From Roseomonas sp. HF4 (GTDB taxonomy: Bacteria; Pseudomonadota; Alphaproteobacteria; Acetobacterales; Acetobacteraceae): DNA of 64,000 nt. Below, in pieces: positions 37,048 to 48,582 of the stretch. The translations under genes and the position numbers were made by a program. The DNA lies in contig NZ_STGD01000004.1 in NCBI RefSeq assembly GCF_005222755.1, positions 186,001 to 250,000 of the forward strand, read 5' to 3'. The notes under the pieces were generated by a model, which had not been told where the DNA came from, ran no database searches, and was given only the letters and a program-made list of their open reading frames with translations. Positions within the stretch are counted from its first letter, which is position 1, and each line of letters starts with the position of its first letter.

Positions 37048-37580
37048 CACCGGCGTTCGAGGTCTTCGAGCGCTTGCATCGACCTTTGAATGCCCTCGGG
37101 CGCGTCGTGCCGAAGGCGCGCCTGCGGTGTGACGTGGAACCCTCAGGTTTCCCTGGCTTTCGCCGGATGTCTGGCGGGCCGCATGCGCGGCCCTCGGCTT
37201 CGCCGCACCTGCGGCGGGCGCCATTCGGCGCCTCGGCCCCGCGGACGGCAGGTCAGACCTTCGGTCGCCTAGTATGACAGGCCCGGCGCTGGTCCGGCCA
37301 CGCCGGGACCGCACCCTGTCCCGATGCCTTCATGGCCGTCCGGCGCGATGTCGACGCGCTGGCGCAGACCCGGCTTCGCGACCCGCGCGGCGCCGAACGG
37401 GATGCCTTACCGACCGCCATGCATTCCCGACCCGACCACGCGGACGCCGATCCCTGCCCCCGCGCCGCCAGCCGGACCGCCCCGGCTGGTCGCAGCGGTC
37501 GAGGCCACCCATGCCCGCCCCGGTCCTGCCGCAAGGGCGTCGCCTGCTGTAGGCTCTGCCGAACACCGAGGAGGGTCGCC
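37048..37580. other. 533-base spacer with three clustered hairpins
   Basis: No convincing gene is seen; the frame open into the next gene lacks a supported start before 37581. At 37176-37232 three perfect hairpins stand in a row: GGGCCGC/GCGGCCC with ATGC loop (37176-37193), GCCGCA/TGCGGC (37202-37215) and GGCGCC/GGCGCC with ATTC loop (37217-37232). The rest shows nothing I can name. Confidence 0.5.
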
Positions 37581-38447
37581 ATGCGCCGCCGGAACCTGCC
37601 TGTCCTGCTGCTGCTGCTGTCCGGATGCACCGCCGCGCCCTTCGCGCCCCTGCCCCCGGCTGCGCAGCACGCCGCGCTCGTCACCGCCGCGGACCTGCGG
37701 ATCGGGTTGGTGGTGGACCACCTCGCGGCGCGGGAACGGGCGGAGGTCGAGCAGGCGGCCTCGCTCCGCTTCGCCGCTGGCGGCACGGTGCCGCGCAGCC
37801 TGCCCCCGCTCGCGACGCCCGTGGCCGGGGCGGTGCTCGACCCCGGGATGGACCTGGTCGCGATCCAGGCGCGGCGCGTCGCGGCGCTGTCGCTCGGCAC
37901 GGCGCCGGCCGACCAGACGGAGGCCGCCGCCGCCCTCGGCCGCGTCGAGGCCGCCTTGGCCGGGCTGCGCGCCGTGCCGGCCCGTTGGCCCTCCGAGGCC
38001 GAGCGCCGCCGCGGGCTTGAGGGGTTGCGGAGCCTGGCCGCCCCGGTCCCGTCCGGCATGGACGCCGCCCGGCTGGCCGTCGAACGCCAGGCGGCGCTCG
38101 AGGCCGGCGTCGCCTTGCTGCAGGCGGTGATGGGCCAGGATGGGCGCGCGGCGCTGCGCGGCGCGCTGGCGCAGCGCCACGAGGCCTGGCGCGCCGCGCA
38201 GCGCGGCGTGCTGGAGGCGGCCCGCACCGACCGCAACCTGACGCCGGCCGACCGCATCGCGCTCTGGAACCGCGTGCAGGCGGCGCTGGCCGGGGATCCG
38301 CCGGACCTGCCGGCGGCCGAGGTGGTGGCCGCGCTCGGCGCGCTGCCGGCCGCACATGCCGCAGCCGGAGCGGGGGATGCGGCGGGCCTCGCGGGGCTGC
38401 AGGCCGCGACGGCGCGCCTGCAGGGCGTGATCGTGCAGGCGCGCTGA
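37581..38447 (+). CDS. Predicted lipoprotein of unknown function
   Basis: A 288-residue exported protein. The N-terminus MRRRNLPVLLLLLSGCTAAP has a short basic stretch, a leucine run and a lipobox LSGC, so lipid attachment at C16 is predicted. The rest is alanine-rich helix with repeated charged residues, without a recognised domain. The ATG follows GAGGAGGG. It lies before eno, about 90 bases apart, on the same strand. Probably anchored in the outer membrane or periplasmic side of the inner membrane; function unknown. Confidence 0.75.
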   Translation: MRRRNLPVLLLLLSGCTAAPFAPLPPAAQHAALVTAADLRIGLVVDHLAARERAEVEQAASLRFAAGGTVPRSLPPLATPVAGAVLDPGMDLVAIQARRVAALSLGTAPADQTEAAAALGRVEAALAGLRAVPARWPSEAERRRGLEGLRSLAAPVPSGMDAARLAVERQAALEAGVALLQAVMGQDGRAALRGALAQRHEAWRAAQRGVLEAARTDRNLTPADRIALWNRVQAALAGDPPDLPAAEVVAALGALPAAHAAAGAGDAAGLAGLQAATARLQGVIVQAR

Positions 38448-38505
38448 CGGCAGGCCGCGCGGTTTCGCGGCGCCGGACCTTTTCGCCGCCGCCGCCCCGG
38501 TGTAG

Positions 38506-39816
<1,311 letters not shown>

Positions 39817-40052
39817 GCCAACGCACGGGTCAGATGGCGCCGGCCGGCATCATGCGCCAGGCCACCGGGCGAAGATGCCGTGCCGGGGTGGGCTGGCTAC
39901 GCGCATGCATCTTGGCGAAGCCGCAATCCCTTCCCGGTGGCGCAGCCGGGGGGGCGCCGAAGAAAAGGCGCCGCGACCGCACCTTCGTGCTGGACAAGAA
40001 GGCGGCGCATTGATTCTCTTGCGCCGTCTCAGTTTATGGAGCCAACCGCCTG

Positions 40053-40382
40053 ATGCGGCTGCTGTCGGCCATGAAGCGCCTGGCCAGGGCCATGGTGCTT
40101 CCGGTGCTGTTCCTCTCGGTCACGGGCTATTTCGTCTGGCATGCCCGGCATGGGGAGCGGGGCACGCTGGCGCATGAGCGGCGGCTCGAGCAGATCCGCC
40201 ATGCGCGTGCCGACCTGGCGGCGGCGGAGGCCGAGCGCGACGCGCTGGAGCGGCGCGTCGCCGGCCTGCGCGGCGACCGGCTGGACCGCGACCAATTGGA
40301 CGAGCGGGCCCGCTCGCTGCTCAACCTCGTCGCGCCGAATGAGATCGTTGTGCCCTACGGGCCGGAGCGGCGGCTCTACTGA
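40053..40382 (+). CDS. ftsB: FtsB/DivIC-like septum formation initiator
   Basis: A 109-residue bitopic cell-division protein. A single transmembrane helix (about 13-30) is followed by a periplasmic coiled coil (about 40-72, rich in Glu, Arg and Leu) and a short conserved end, DERARSLLNLVAPNEIVVPYG. FtsB with FtsL and FtsQ activates septal wall synthesis. Location between eno and pdhA is the standard position in this class. The interval after eno (39817-40052) holds no firm gene. Confidence 0.88.
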   Translation: MRLLSAMKRLARAMVLPVLFLSVTGYFVWHARHGERGTLAHERRLEQIRHARADLAAAEAERDALERRVAGLRGDRLDRDQLDERARSLLNLVAPNEIVVPYGPERRLY

Positions 40383-40412
40383 TACGGGGCCTGCGGAACA
40401 ATTCGGCGATGC

Positions 40413-40430
40413 GGCGGGGGGTTCCCCGCC
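40413..40430 (+). terminator. Hairpin after ftsB
   Basis: A 7-bp stem GGCGGGG/CCCCGCC with a GGTT loop lies 30 bases past the ftsB stop and before the pdhA promoter region. It has no T-run, so termination would need help from Rho. Confidence 0.45.
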
Positions 40431-40506
40431 ACGCTGATGCGCGGAGACGGCCCGATATCGTAATTTTATTGCGCGCCTACCTCGCTTCGCGTGTTCCGGC
40501 AAGGAC

Positions 40507-40546
40507 TTAACCGTGAATTGGTTAATCGCCGTATTGCATTGCAATA
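40507..40546 (+). promoter_or_regulatory. Two palindromes in the pdhA promoter region
   Basis: In an unusually AT-rich stretch about 90-130 bases before pdhA there are two perfect inverted repeats: TTAACC-N7-GGTTAA (40507-40525) and TATTGCA-T-TGCAATA (40532-40546). Both look like dimeric repressor or activator sites. The second resembles ATTGC/GCAAT motifs bound by ScfR-type metabolic regulators, but the binding protein is not known. A run of six T residues follows at 40553. Confidence 0.55.
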
Positions 40547-40633
40547 ACACGCTTTTTTCGGCGCGCTCGGCTTGCGCGCTGGCCGGACGCCGCCCTATGT
40601 GACGCAAAGATCGCCTTTCCGGAGGAGCGCCGC

Positions 40634-41689
40634 ATGGCCAAGGCCGCCGATACCAGCCCCAAGCGCCGTGGGCGCGCCAAGGAACCGCCGATTTCCCGGG
40701 ACGACCTGCTGCGGGCCTATCGCGACATGCTCCTGATCCGCCGCTTCGAGGAAAAGGCGGGCCAACTCTACGGAATGGGGCTGATCGGCGGCTTCTGCCA
40801 TCTCTACATCGGGCAGGAAGCGGTCGTGGTCGGCATGCAGATGGCGCTGAAGCCGGGCGACCAGGTCATCACCTCCTACCGCGACCACGGGCACATGCTG
40901 GCGACCGGCATGGAGGCGCGCGGCGTGATGGCGGAGCTCACGGGCCGCATCGGCGGCTATTCCAAGGGCAAGGGCGGGAGCATGCACATGTTCTCGCGCG
41001 AGAAGGGCTTCTACGGCGGGCATGGCATCGTGGGCGCGCAGGTGAGCCTCGGCGCGGGCCTCGCCTTCTCGAACTGGTACCGCGAGAGCGACAACGTGGC
41101 GGTCGCCTATTTCGGCGAGGGCGCCTCGAACCAGGGCCAGGTCTTCGAGAGCCTGAACCTTGCCGCGCTGTTCAAGCTGCCCTGCATCTTCGTGATCGAG
41201 AACAACAAGTACGGCATGGGCACGAGCGTGGAACGCGCGAGCGCGTCCCGCGACCTGTCGCAGAACGGCGCCCCCTGGGGCATCCCCGGCGAGCAGGTGA
41301 ACGGCATGGACGTGATCGCGGTGCGGGAGGCGGCCGAGCGGGCCGTGGCGCACTGCCGCGCCGGCAAGGGTCCCTACCTGCTCGAGATGAAGACCTACCG
41401 CTATCGCGGCCATTCCATGTCCGACCCCGCCAAGTACCGCACGCGGGAAGAAGTGCAGAAGATGCGCGAGACGTCGGACTGCATCGAGACGGTGCGCAAG
41501 ACGCTGCTGGAGCAGCTCGGCGTGGCCGAGGCGGAGCTCAAGGTGATCGACGACGAGGTGAAGGCGATCGTGCAGGACAGCGCCGACTTCGCGCAGGAGA
41601 GCCCGGAGCCGCCGGAGAGCGAGCTCTGGACCGACGTTCTCGTGCCAAGCGCCGCCGGTGGCGGCGCGTCCAGCGAAAGGGCGAAGTGA
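40634..41689 (+). CDS. pdhA: Pyruvate dehydrogenase E1 component, alpha subunit
   Basis: A 351-residue thiamine diphosphate enzyme subunit that decarboxylates pyruvate with PdhB. The cofactor motif starts at [13 protein letters not shown] and ends with [12 protein letters not shown] near 200. [14 protein letters not shown] near 262 is the loop phosphorylated in mitochondrial E1-alpha. A basic N-terminal stretch of about 25 residues precedes the core. The ATG follows GGAGGAG. It opens an operon running to at least lipA, with AT-rich palindromes upstream. Confidence 0.97.
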   Translation: MAKAADTSPKRRGRAKEPPISRDDLLRAYRDMLLIRRFEEKAGQLYGMGLIGGFCHLYIGQEAVVVGMQMALKPGDQVITSYRDHGHMLATGMEARGVMAELTGRIGGYSKGKGGSMHMFSREKGFYGGHGIVGAQVSLGAGLAFSNWYRESDNVAVAYFGEGASNQGQVFESLNLAALFKLPCIFVIENNKYGMGTSVERASASRDLSQNGAPWGIPGEQVNGMDVIAVREAAERAVAHCRAGKGPYLLEMKTYRYRGHSMSDPAKYRTREEVQKMRETSDCIETVRKTLLEQLGVAEAELKVIDDEVKAIVQDSADFAQESPEPPESELWTDVLVPSAAGGGASSERAK

Positions 41690-41690
41690 G

Positions 41691-43070
<1,380 letters not shown>

Positions 43071-43082
43071 GGGGCTGAGACC

Positions 43083-44399
43083 ATGGCGACGAACATCCTG
43101 ATGCCGGCACTCTCCCCCACCATGACGGAGGGCAACCTGGCGCGCTGGCTCAAGAAGGAGGGCGACACGGTCAAGGCCGGCGACGTCATCGCCGAGATCG
43201 AGACCGACAAGGCGACGATGGAAGTCGAAGCGGTCGACGAGGGCATCCTCGGCAGGATCCTGGTGCCCGACGGCACCCAGGGCGTGAAGGTCAACGACGT
43301 CATCGCCGTGCTTGTCGAGAAGGGCGAGGATGTCCCCGCCGACGCCTCGTCCGGGCCGAAGCCGAAGCCCGCGGAGGCGCGCGCGGCTGAATCCGGCTCC
43401 GAGCCCGAGGGCAAGCCGGAGCCGAAACCGGCCGCGAAACCCTCCGCGCCGCAGGACGCGCAGCGCGAAGCCGCGGCCCCGCCGACGAGGGCGGACGGGG
43501 AGCGCATCTTCGCGAGCCCCCTCGCGCGGCGCATGGCGCAGCAGGCCGGGCTCGACCTGGCCGGCGTGAAGGGGTCCGGCCCCAACGGCCGCATCGTGAA
43601 GGCGGATATCGAGGCGGCGCTGTCGCGCGGCCCCGCCGCGGCGCCCGCGCCGGCGGCCGCCCCCGCGGCGAAGCCCGCCGCCGCGCCGGTCGCGGTGACG
43701 GCCCCGCATACCGCGGTGCCCAACAGCAGCATGCGCAAGGTGATCGCGCGCCGCCTGTCTGAATCGAAGGCGACCATCCCGCATTTCTACGTGACGATGG
43801 ACATGGAGATCGACGCGCTGCTGAAGCTGCGCGCCGACCTCAATGCGCGCTCGCCCAAGGATGGGCCGGGCGCCTACAAGCTGTCGGTCAACGACCTGGT
43901 GATCAAGGCGACCGCCGCGACGCTCCGCCGCTTCCCCGCCTGCAACGCGACCTGGACCGAGGATGCGATCCTCCAGTACCACGATGTCGACATCTCGGTG
44001 GCGGTGAGCATCCCCGAAGGGTTGATCACGCCGATTGTGCGGAGCGCCGACCGCAAGGGGCTGGCGGCGATCAGCGCCGAGATGAAGGACCTCGCCGCGC
44101 GGGCGAAATCCGGCAAGCTGAAGCCCGAGGAATTCCAGGGCGGCGGCTTCTCCATCTCCAACATGGGCATGTATGGCGTCTCGGACTTCTCGGCGATCAT
44201 CAACCCGCCGCAGGCCGGCATCCTCGCCGTCTCGGCCGGGCTGCAGAAGCCGGTGGTGAAGGACGGCGCGCTGGCGATCGCAACGGTGATGACCTGCACG
44301 TTGTCGGTCGACCACCGCGTCATCGACGGCGCGCTGGCGGCGGAATTCATCCAGGCGCTGAAGCGCACGATCGAGGATCCGCTGAGCCTGCTGCTGTGA
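43083..44399 (+). CDS. pdhC: Dihydrolipoamide acetyltransferase (E2)
   Basis: A 438-residue E2 core subunit that moves the acetyl group to CoA. Domains in order are a lipoyl domain (1-80, K43), a charged Pro/Ala/Lys linker, a peripheral subunit-binding domain (about 138-180, ASPLARRMAQQAGLDL to GRIVKADIEAAL), a second Ala/Pro linker, and the catalytic domain (from about 205) ending with SVDHRVIDGALAAEF, which contains the active histidine. One lipoyl domain is typical here. The stop overlaps the GNAT gene start (GTGA). Confidence 0.97.
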   Translation: MATNILMPALSPTMTEGNLARWLKKEGDTVKAGDVIAEIETDKATMEVEAVDEGILGRILVPDGTQGVKVNDVIAVLVEKGEDVPADASSGPKPKPAEARAAESGSEPEGKPEPKPAAKPSAPQDAQREAAAPPTRADGERIFASPLARRMAQQAGLDLAGVKGSGPNGRIVKADIEAALSRGPAAAPAPAAAPAAKPAAAPVAVTAPHTAVPNSSMRKVIARRLSESKATIPHFYVTMDMEIDALLKLRADLNARSPKDGPGAYKLSVNDLVIKATAATLRRFPACNATWTEDAILQYHDVDISVAVSIPEGLITPIVRSADRKGLAAISAEMKDLAARAKSGKLKPEEFQGGGFSISNMGMYGVSDFSAIINPPQAGILAVSAGLQKPVVKDGALAIATVMTCTLSVDHRVIDGALAAEFIQALKRTIEDPLSLLL

Positions 44400-44884
44400 C
44401 GACACCGGCTATCCGGGAGGCGGTGCCCGCCGACGTGCCGACCATCGCCCGCTTCGTCCGCGCGCTGGCCGAGTACGAGCGGCTTGCCCATGAGGCGCGC
44501 GGCACGGAAGCCGACTTCCACGCCGCGCTGTTCGGCACGCCGCGGCGCGCCGGCTGCCTCATCGCGGAGGTGGACGGCGCGGCCGCCGGCATGGCGCTCT
44601 ATCACTGGACCTTCTCCACCTTCCTCGCGAAGCACGGGCGGTGGCTCGAGGATCTGTGGGTCGAGCCAGCCTATCGCCGCCGCGGCATCGCGCGCGCCCT
44701 GTTCGCGCGGCTGGCGGCCGACACGCTGGCCGAAGGCGGCGGGCGCCTCGCCTGGAGCGTGCTCGACTGGAACGCGCCGGCCATCGCGACCTACGACGCG
44801 ATGGGCGCCGAGGCGCTGAAGGAATGGATCACGCGGCGCCTGGCCGGCGACGCGCTCGCAACCCTTGCGAAGGAGGCCGCGTGA
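44396..44884 (+). CDS. GNAT-family N-acetyltransferase in the pdh operon
   Basis: A 162-residue GNAT enzyme. The acetyl-CoA loop WVEPAYRRRGIARALFARL lies at about 88-106, with a WNAPAIATYDAMGA segment typical of the C-terminal half. This pattern fits diamine or small-amine acetyltransferases as well as protein acetylases. It overlaps pdhC by four bases and lpdA by one, so it is made in step with an acetyl-CoA producing complex. The acceptor is unknown; acetylation of a complex subunit is an attractive but untested idea. Confidence 0.88.
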   Translation: MTTPAIREAVPADVPTIARFVRALAEYERLAHEARGTEADFHAALFGTPRRAGCLIAEVDGAAAGMALYHWTFSTFLAKHGRWLEDLWVEPAYRRRGIARALFARLAADTLAEGGGRLAWSVLDWNAPAIATYDAMGAEALKEWITRRLAGDALATLAKEAA

Positions 44885-46278
44885 TGGCCGAGACATTCGA
44901 CCTGGTGGTGGTGGGCGGCGGCCCCGGCGGCTACGTGGCCGCGATCCGCGCGTCACAGCTCAAGATGAAGGTCGCGCTGGTCGAGCGCGAGAACCTCGGC
45001 GGCATCTGCCTGAACTGGGGGTGCATCCCGACCAAGGCGCTGCTCAGGGCCAGCGAGATCAACCACCTGCTGCACAGCCTCGACGCCTATGGCTTCGCGG
45101 CCGACAATGTGCGCTTCGATTTCGCGAAGGTGGTGAAGCGTAGCCGTGGCGTCGCAAGCCAGCTCAGCGGCGGCGTGAAGCACCTGCTGAAGAAGAACAA
45201 GGTCACGGTCTTCGACGGCCACGCGAAGCTGGCCGGCCCCGGCAAGCTCGCCGTGACCAAGGACGGAAAGCCGGTGGCCGAGCTCGCGGCCAAGCACATC
45301 ATCCTCGCCACCGGCGCGCGCGCCCGCGTGCTGCCGGGCATGGAGCCCGACGGCAAGCTGATCTGGTCCTACCGGGAGGCGATGGTCGCCCCCGCGCTGC
45401 CCAAGCGGCTCATCGTCATCGGCTCGGGCGCGATCGGCAGCGAGTTCGCGTCCTTCTACCTCAACATGGGTTCCGAGGTGACGCTGATCGAAGCCATGGA
45501 CCGCATCCTGCCGGTCGAGGATGCGGAGGTCTCCGCCTTCGTCCACAAGGCCTTCGAGAAGCAGAAGATGAAGGTCATCGTGGGCGCCAAGGTGCAGGGC
45601 GTGCGCAAGGAGGGCGACAGCGTCGCCGCCATCGTTGAAGCCGGCGGCAAGGTCACAGAGATCAAGGCCGACCGCCTCATCAGCGCGGTCGGCATCGTGG
45701 GCAACGTCGAAGACCTCGGCCTGGAAGGCACCAAGGTCCAGGTGGACCGCACGCATGTCGTCACCGACTCCATGGGCCGCACCGGCGAACCCGGCATCTA
45801 CGCCATCGGCGACCTGACCGGCCCGCCCTGGCTGGCGCACAAGGCGTCGCACGAGGGCATCATCACCGTGGAAGCCATCGCGGGCATGCATCCGCACGCC
45901 ATGGACGTGCTCAACATCCCTGGCTGCACCTATTGCCGCCCGCAGGTCGCGAGCGTCGGCCTGACCGAAGCCGCGGCCAAGGCGAAGGGCTACGAGCTGA
46001 AGGTCGGCCGCTTCCCATTCATCGGCAACGGCAAGGCGATCGCGATGGGCGAGCCCGAGGGCTTCGTGAAGACGGTGTTCGACGCCAAGACCGGCGCGCT
46101 GCTCGGCGCCCATATGGTCGGGCCGGAAGTGACCGAAATGATCCAGGGCTACGGCATCGCCCGCACGCTGGAGACGACCGAGGCGGAGCTCATGCACACC
46201 GTCTTCCCGCACCCGACGGTGTCGGAAGCGATGCATGAATCGGTGCTCGACGCCTATGGCCGCGTCATCCACATCTGA
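44884..46278 (+). CDS. lpdA: Dihydrolipoamide dehydrogenase (E3)
   Basis: A 464-residue flavoprotein that reoxidises dihydrolipoamide with NAD+. The FAD motif GGGPGGYVAA is at 11-20, the redox disulfide is in GGICLNWGCIPTKALL, the NAD loop is GSGAIGSEFASF near 180, and [17 protein letters not shown] supplies the catalytic histidine and glutamate at the interface. I chose the ATG at 44884 with AAGGAGG upstream; it overlaps the GNAT stop by one base (TGATG). The following methyltransferase gene starts inside its end. Confidence 0.97.
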   Translation: MAETFDLVVVGGGPGGYVAAIRASQLKMKVALVERENLGGICLNWGCIPTKALLRASEINHLLHSLDAYGFAADNVRFDFAKVVKRSRGVASQLSGGVKHLLKKNKVTVFDGHAKLAGPGKLAVTKDGKPVAELAAKHIILATGARARVLPGMEPDGKLIWSYREAMVAPALPKRLIVIGSGAIGSEFASFYLNMGSEVTLIEAMDRILPVEDAEVSAFVHKAFEKQKMKVIVGAKVQGVRKEGDSVAAIVEAGGKVTEIKADRLISAVGIVGNVEDLGLEGTKVQVDRTHVVTDSMGRTGEPGIYAIGDLTGPPWLAHKASHEGIITVEAIAGMHPHAMDVLNIPGCTYCRPQVASVGLTEAAAKAKGYELKVGRFPFIGNGKAIAMGEPEGFVKTVFDAKTGALLGAHMVGPEVTEMIQGYGIARTLETTEAELMHTVFPHPTVSEAMHESVLDAYGRVIHI

Positions 46279-47095
46279 CTGGCGGCGCCTCAACCAGGCC
46301 AACTGGGACGAGCGCACGGCCTTCCATCTCGGCCCGCGCGGCTACGATCTATCCTCGCATCGGGCGGGACGTGGCCGGCTCGATGCGATCGTGGAGGCGG
46401 AGATCGGCGATGTCTCCGGCCTGTCGATCCTGCACCTGCAGTGCCATCTGGGCGACGACAGCGTGGCCCTGGCGCAGCGCGGGGCGAAGCGTGTCGTGGG
46501 CGTGGATTTCAGCCCGCCGGCGCTGGCCGCGGCACGCAGCCTCGCCGCCGAATGCGGCCTGACCAATGCGCGTTTCGTGCTCTCGGACGTGCTGGCCGCG
46601 CCGGCCGTCCTGCCGGGCGAAGCGGGCGCCTTCGACCTCGTCTTCACCAGCTGGGGCACGATCTGCTGGCTGCCGGACCTCGAGGCCTGGGCAGCGGCCA
46701 TCGCCTTCGCGCTGCGCCCGGGTGGGGCGCTCTACTTCGCCGACATGCACCCGGTGGCGCGGGTCTTCGACGATGGCGGCGCCTGCGCCGATGGCTTCCC
46801 CGGCTGGCGCTTCCCCTATTTCGAGCCCGGCCCCTGGCGGCTCGACGATCCGGCCGACTACATGGATGCTGAGGCGCGGCTGACCAACAGCCTCACCGTC
46901 GAGTTCCAGCACCCCCTCGCGTCCATCCTGGCCGCGCTGCGCGGGGCGGGACTCGGCCTTGACTGGCTGCGGGAGCATCCGTGCCTCGTCTGGAAGCCCT
47001 TCGCCGGCTGCCTGCGCGACGCGCAGGGCCTCTGGACCTGGCCGGACCGGCCATGGCTGCCGCTGGCGCTCAGCCTGCGGGCGGTGAAGGCATGA
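46235..47095 (+). CDS. Class I SAM-dependent methyltransferase
   Basis: A 286-residue methyltransferase. The SAM motif [21 protein letters not shown] is near 64, the acidic VVGVDFS near 87, and the motif IV region [16 protein letters not shown] near 140. Relatives are small-molecule methyltransferases with no fixed substrate. The first ATG lies 44 bases inside lpdA; an ATG at 46256 is an alternative, and the conserved part begins at [13 protein letters not shown]. It sits between lpdA and lipA on one transcript, so it may modify a protein or metabolite linked to the complex. Confidence 0.85.
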   Translation: MNRCSTPMAASSTSDWRRLNQANWDERTAFHLGPRGYDLSSHRAGRGRLDAIVEAEIGDVSGLSILHLQCHLGDDSVALAQRGAKRVVGVDFSPPALAAARSLAAECGLTNARFVLSDVLAAPAVLPGEAGAFDLVFTSWGTICWLPDLEAWAAAIAFALRPGGALYFADMHPVARVFDDGGACADGFPGWRFPYFEPGPWRLDDPADYMDAEARLTNSLTVEFQHPLASILAALRGAGLGLDWLREHPCLVWKPFAGCLRDAQGLWTWPDRPWLPLALSLRAVKA

Positions 47096-47126
47096 GGCCC
47101 TCGTCGTCGCCCGCAAGCGGATCTAT

Positions 47127-48098
47127 ATGCCGGTCATGACCACGCGCGTCGAAATCGACCATCGCAAGGGCGCCGACCGGCACCCGGAGAAGGCGCACCG
47201 CCCGGACAACCCCATCCAGCGCAAGCCCGCCTGGATCCGGGTGAAGGCGCCGACGCACCCAATCTACCACGAGACCCGCGCCCTGATGCGCGAGCACAAG
47301 CTGGTCACGGTCTGCGAGGAAGCGGCCTGCCCCAACATCGGCGAATGCTGGTCGCAGCGACACGCCACCATGATGATCATGGGCGAGACCTGCACGCGCG
47401 CCTGTTCCTTCTGCAATGTCGCCACCGGCATTCCGAAGGCGCTCGACGCCGATGAGCCCCGCCGCGTGGGTGAGGCCGTCGCCGCGCTCGGGCTGAAGCA
47501 CGTGGTCGTCACCAGCGTCGACCGCGACGACCTGGCCGATGGCGGCGCCGAACACTTCGCGCGGACCATCCGCGCCATCCGCGCCGCCGCGCCCGGCACC
47601 ACCATCGAGATCCTGACGCCCGACTTCTTGCGCAAGGAGGGCGCGCTGGAGGTGGTGGTCGAGGCCCGGCCGGATGTCTTCAACCACAACCTCGAGACCG
47701 TGCCGGCGCTCTACCCCACCATCCGCCCAGGCGCGCGCTACTACCATTCGCTGCGGCTGCTCGACCGCGTGAAGCAGCTCGACCCCTCGATCTTCACGAA
47801 GTCGGGCCTGATGGTGGGGTTGGGCGAGAAGCGGATCGAGGTGCTGCAGGTGATGGACGACCTGCGCTCCGCCGATGTCGATTTCCTGACCATCGGCCAG
47901 TACCTGCAGCCCACCGTCAAGCACGCCGCCGTCGACCGCTTCGTCCCGCCCGACGAATTCGAGGACTACGCGAAGGCGGCCCGCGGCAAGGGCTTCCTGC
48001 TCGTCTCGGCAACGCCGCTGACCCGCAGCAGCTACCATGCCGACCGCGACTTCGCGGCGCTTCGCGACGCGCGCGCGGCCAGGCTGGCGCGCGCCTGA
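47127..48098 (+). CDS. lipA: Lipoyl synthase
   Basis: A 323-residue radical SAM enzyme that inserts two sulfur atoms into octanoyl groups on lipoyl domains. The auxiliary cluster motif is [12 protein letters not shown] (Cx4Cx5C) near 63-74 and the radical SAM motif is CTRACSFC (Cx3Cx2C) near 89-96. A C-terminal RSSYHAD contains the serine that binds the auxiliary cluster. It follows pdh genes whose E1-beta and E2 each need lipoylation. The start is the ATG at 47127; an in-frame ATG three codons later is possible. Confidence 0.97.
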   Translation: MPVMTTRVEIDHRKGADRHPEKAHRPDNPIQRKPAWIRVKAPTHPIYHETRALMREHKLVTVCEEAACPNIGECWSQRHATMMIMGETCTRACSFCNVATGIPKALDADEPRRVGEAVAALGLKHVVVTSVDRDDLADGGAEHFARTIRAIRAAAPGTTIEILTPDFLRKEGALEVVVEARPDVFNHNLETVPALYPTIRPGARYYHSLRLLDRVKQLDPSIFTKSGLMVGLGEKRIEVLQVMDDLRSADVDFLTIGQYLQPTVKHAAVDRFVPPDEFEDYAKAARGKGFLLVSATPLTRSSYHADRDFAALRDARAARLARA

Positions 48099-48099
48099 C

Positions 48100-48579
48100 A
48101 TGCCGACCCACGCCGAGCGCAAGATCCTCCGCTACACGCCGGAGCAGATGTTCGACCTGGTGGCCGATGTCCGCCGCTACCCGGAATTCCTGCCCTGGTG
48201 CGTCGGCGCGCGCGTGCTGACGCGCGACGAGCAGGTGCTGGTCGCCGACCTCACCATCGGCTTCAAGATGTTCCGCGAGACCTTCCGATCCCGCGTCGGC
48301 CTCGAGCGCCCGGGCCACATCCACGTCACCTACGAAACGGGACCCTTCCGCTACCTCAACAACCACTGGCGCTTCCGCCCGGTGCCGGAAGGGGTGGATG
48401 TCGACTTCTTCGTCGACTTCGAGTTCCGCTCCCGCATCCTGCAGATGGCGATCGGCGTCGTGTTCAACGAGGCGGTGCGCCTGATGGTGCGCGCCTTCGA
48501 ACGGCGCGCCATGGCGCTCTATGGCCGGAATGCCGTGCCGGTTCCCTCGGGCCGCCCCGCGCCCTCCGCCAGCGGCTGA
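48100..48579 (+). CDS. RatA/Coq10-like START-domain protein
   Basis: A 159-residue polyketide cyclase/START-like protein. It begins HAERKILRYTPEQMFDLVADVRRYPEFLPWCVGARV, the typical signature, and includes LTIGFKMFRETFRSRV and a late FNEAVRLMVRAFERRA helix. Homologues bind ubiquinone (Coq10) or are called RatA; in alphaproteobacteria the gene regularly follows lipA. It starts one base after the lipA stop, so it ends the pdh-lip operon. Likely a quinone-binding chaperone for respiration. Confidence 0.9.
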   Translation: MPTHAERKILRYTPEQMFDLVADVRRYPEFLPWCVGARVLTRDEQVLVADLTIGFKMFRETFRSRVGLERPGHIHVTYETGPFRYLNNHWRFRPVPEGVDVDFFVDFEFRSRILQMAIGVVFNEAVRLMVRAFERRAMALYGRNAVPVPSGRPAPSASG

Positions 48580-48582
48580 GCC

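Noticed and set aside
39834-40013. 59-codon ORF between eno and ftsB
   Set aside because: A lysine/arginine-rich end is suggestive, but there is no good ribosome site, no recognised domain and the length is easily reached by chance.
40507-40525. Possible CtrA binding site (TTAA repeats)
   Set aside because: The two TTAA blocks are eleven bases apart rather than seven and are inverted, not direct.
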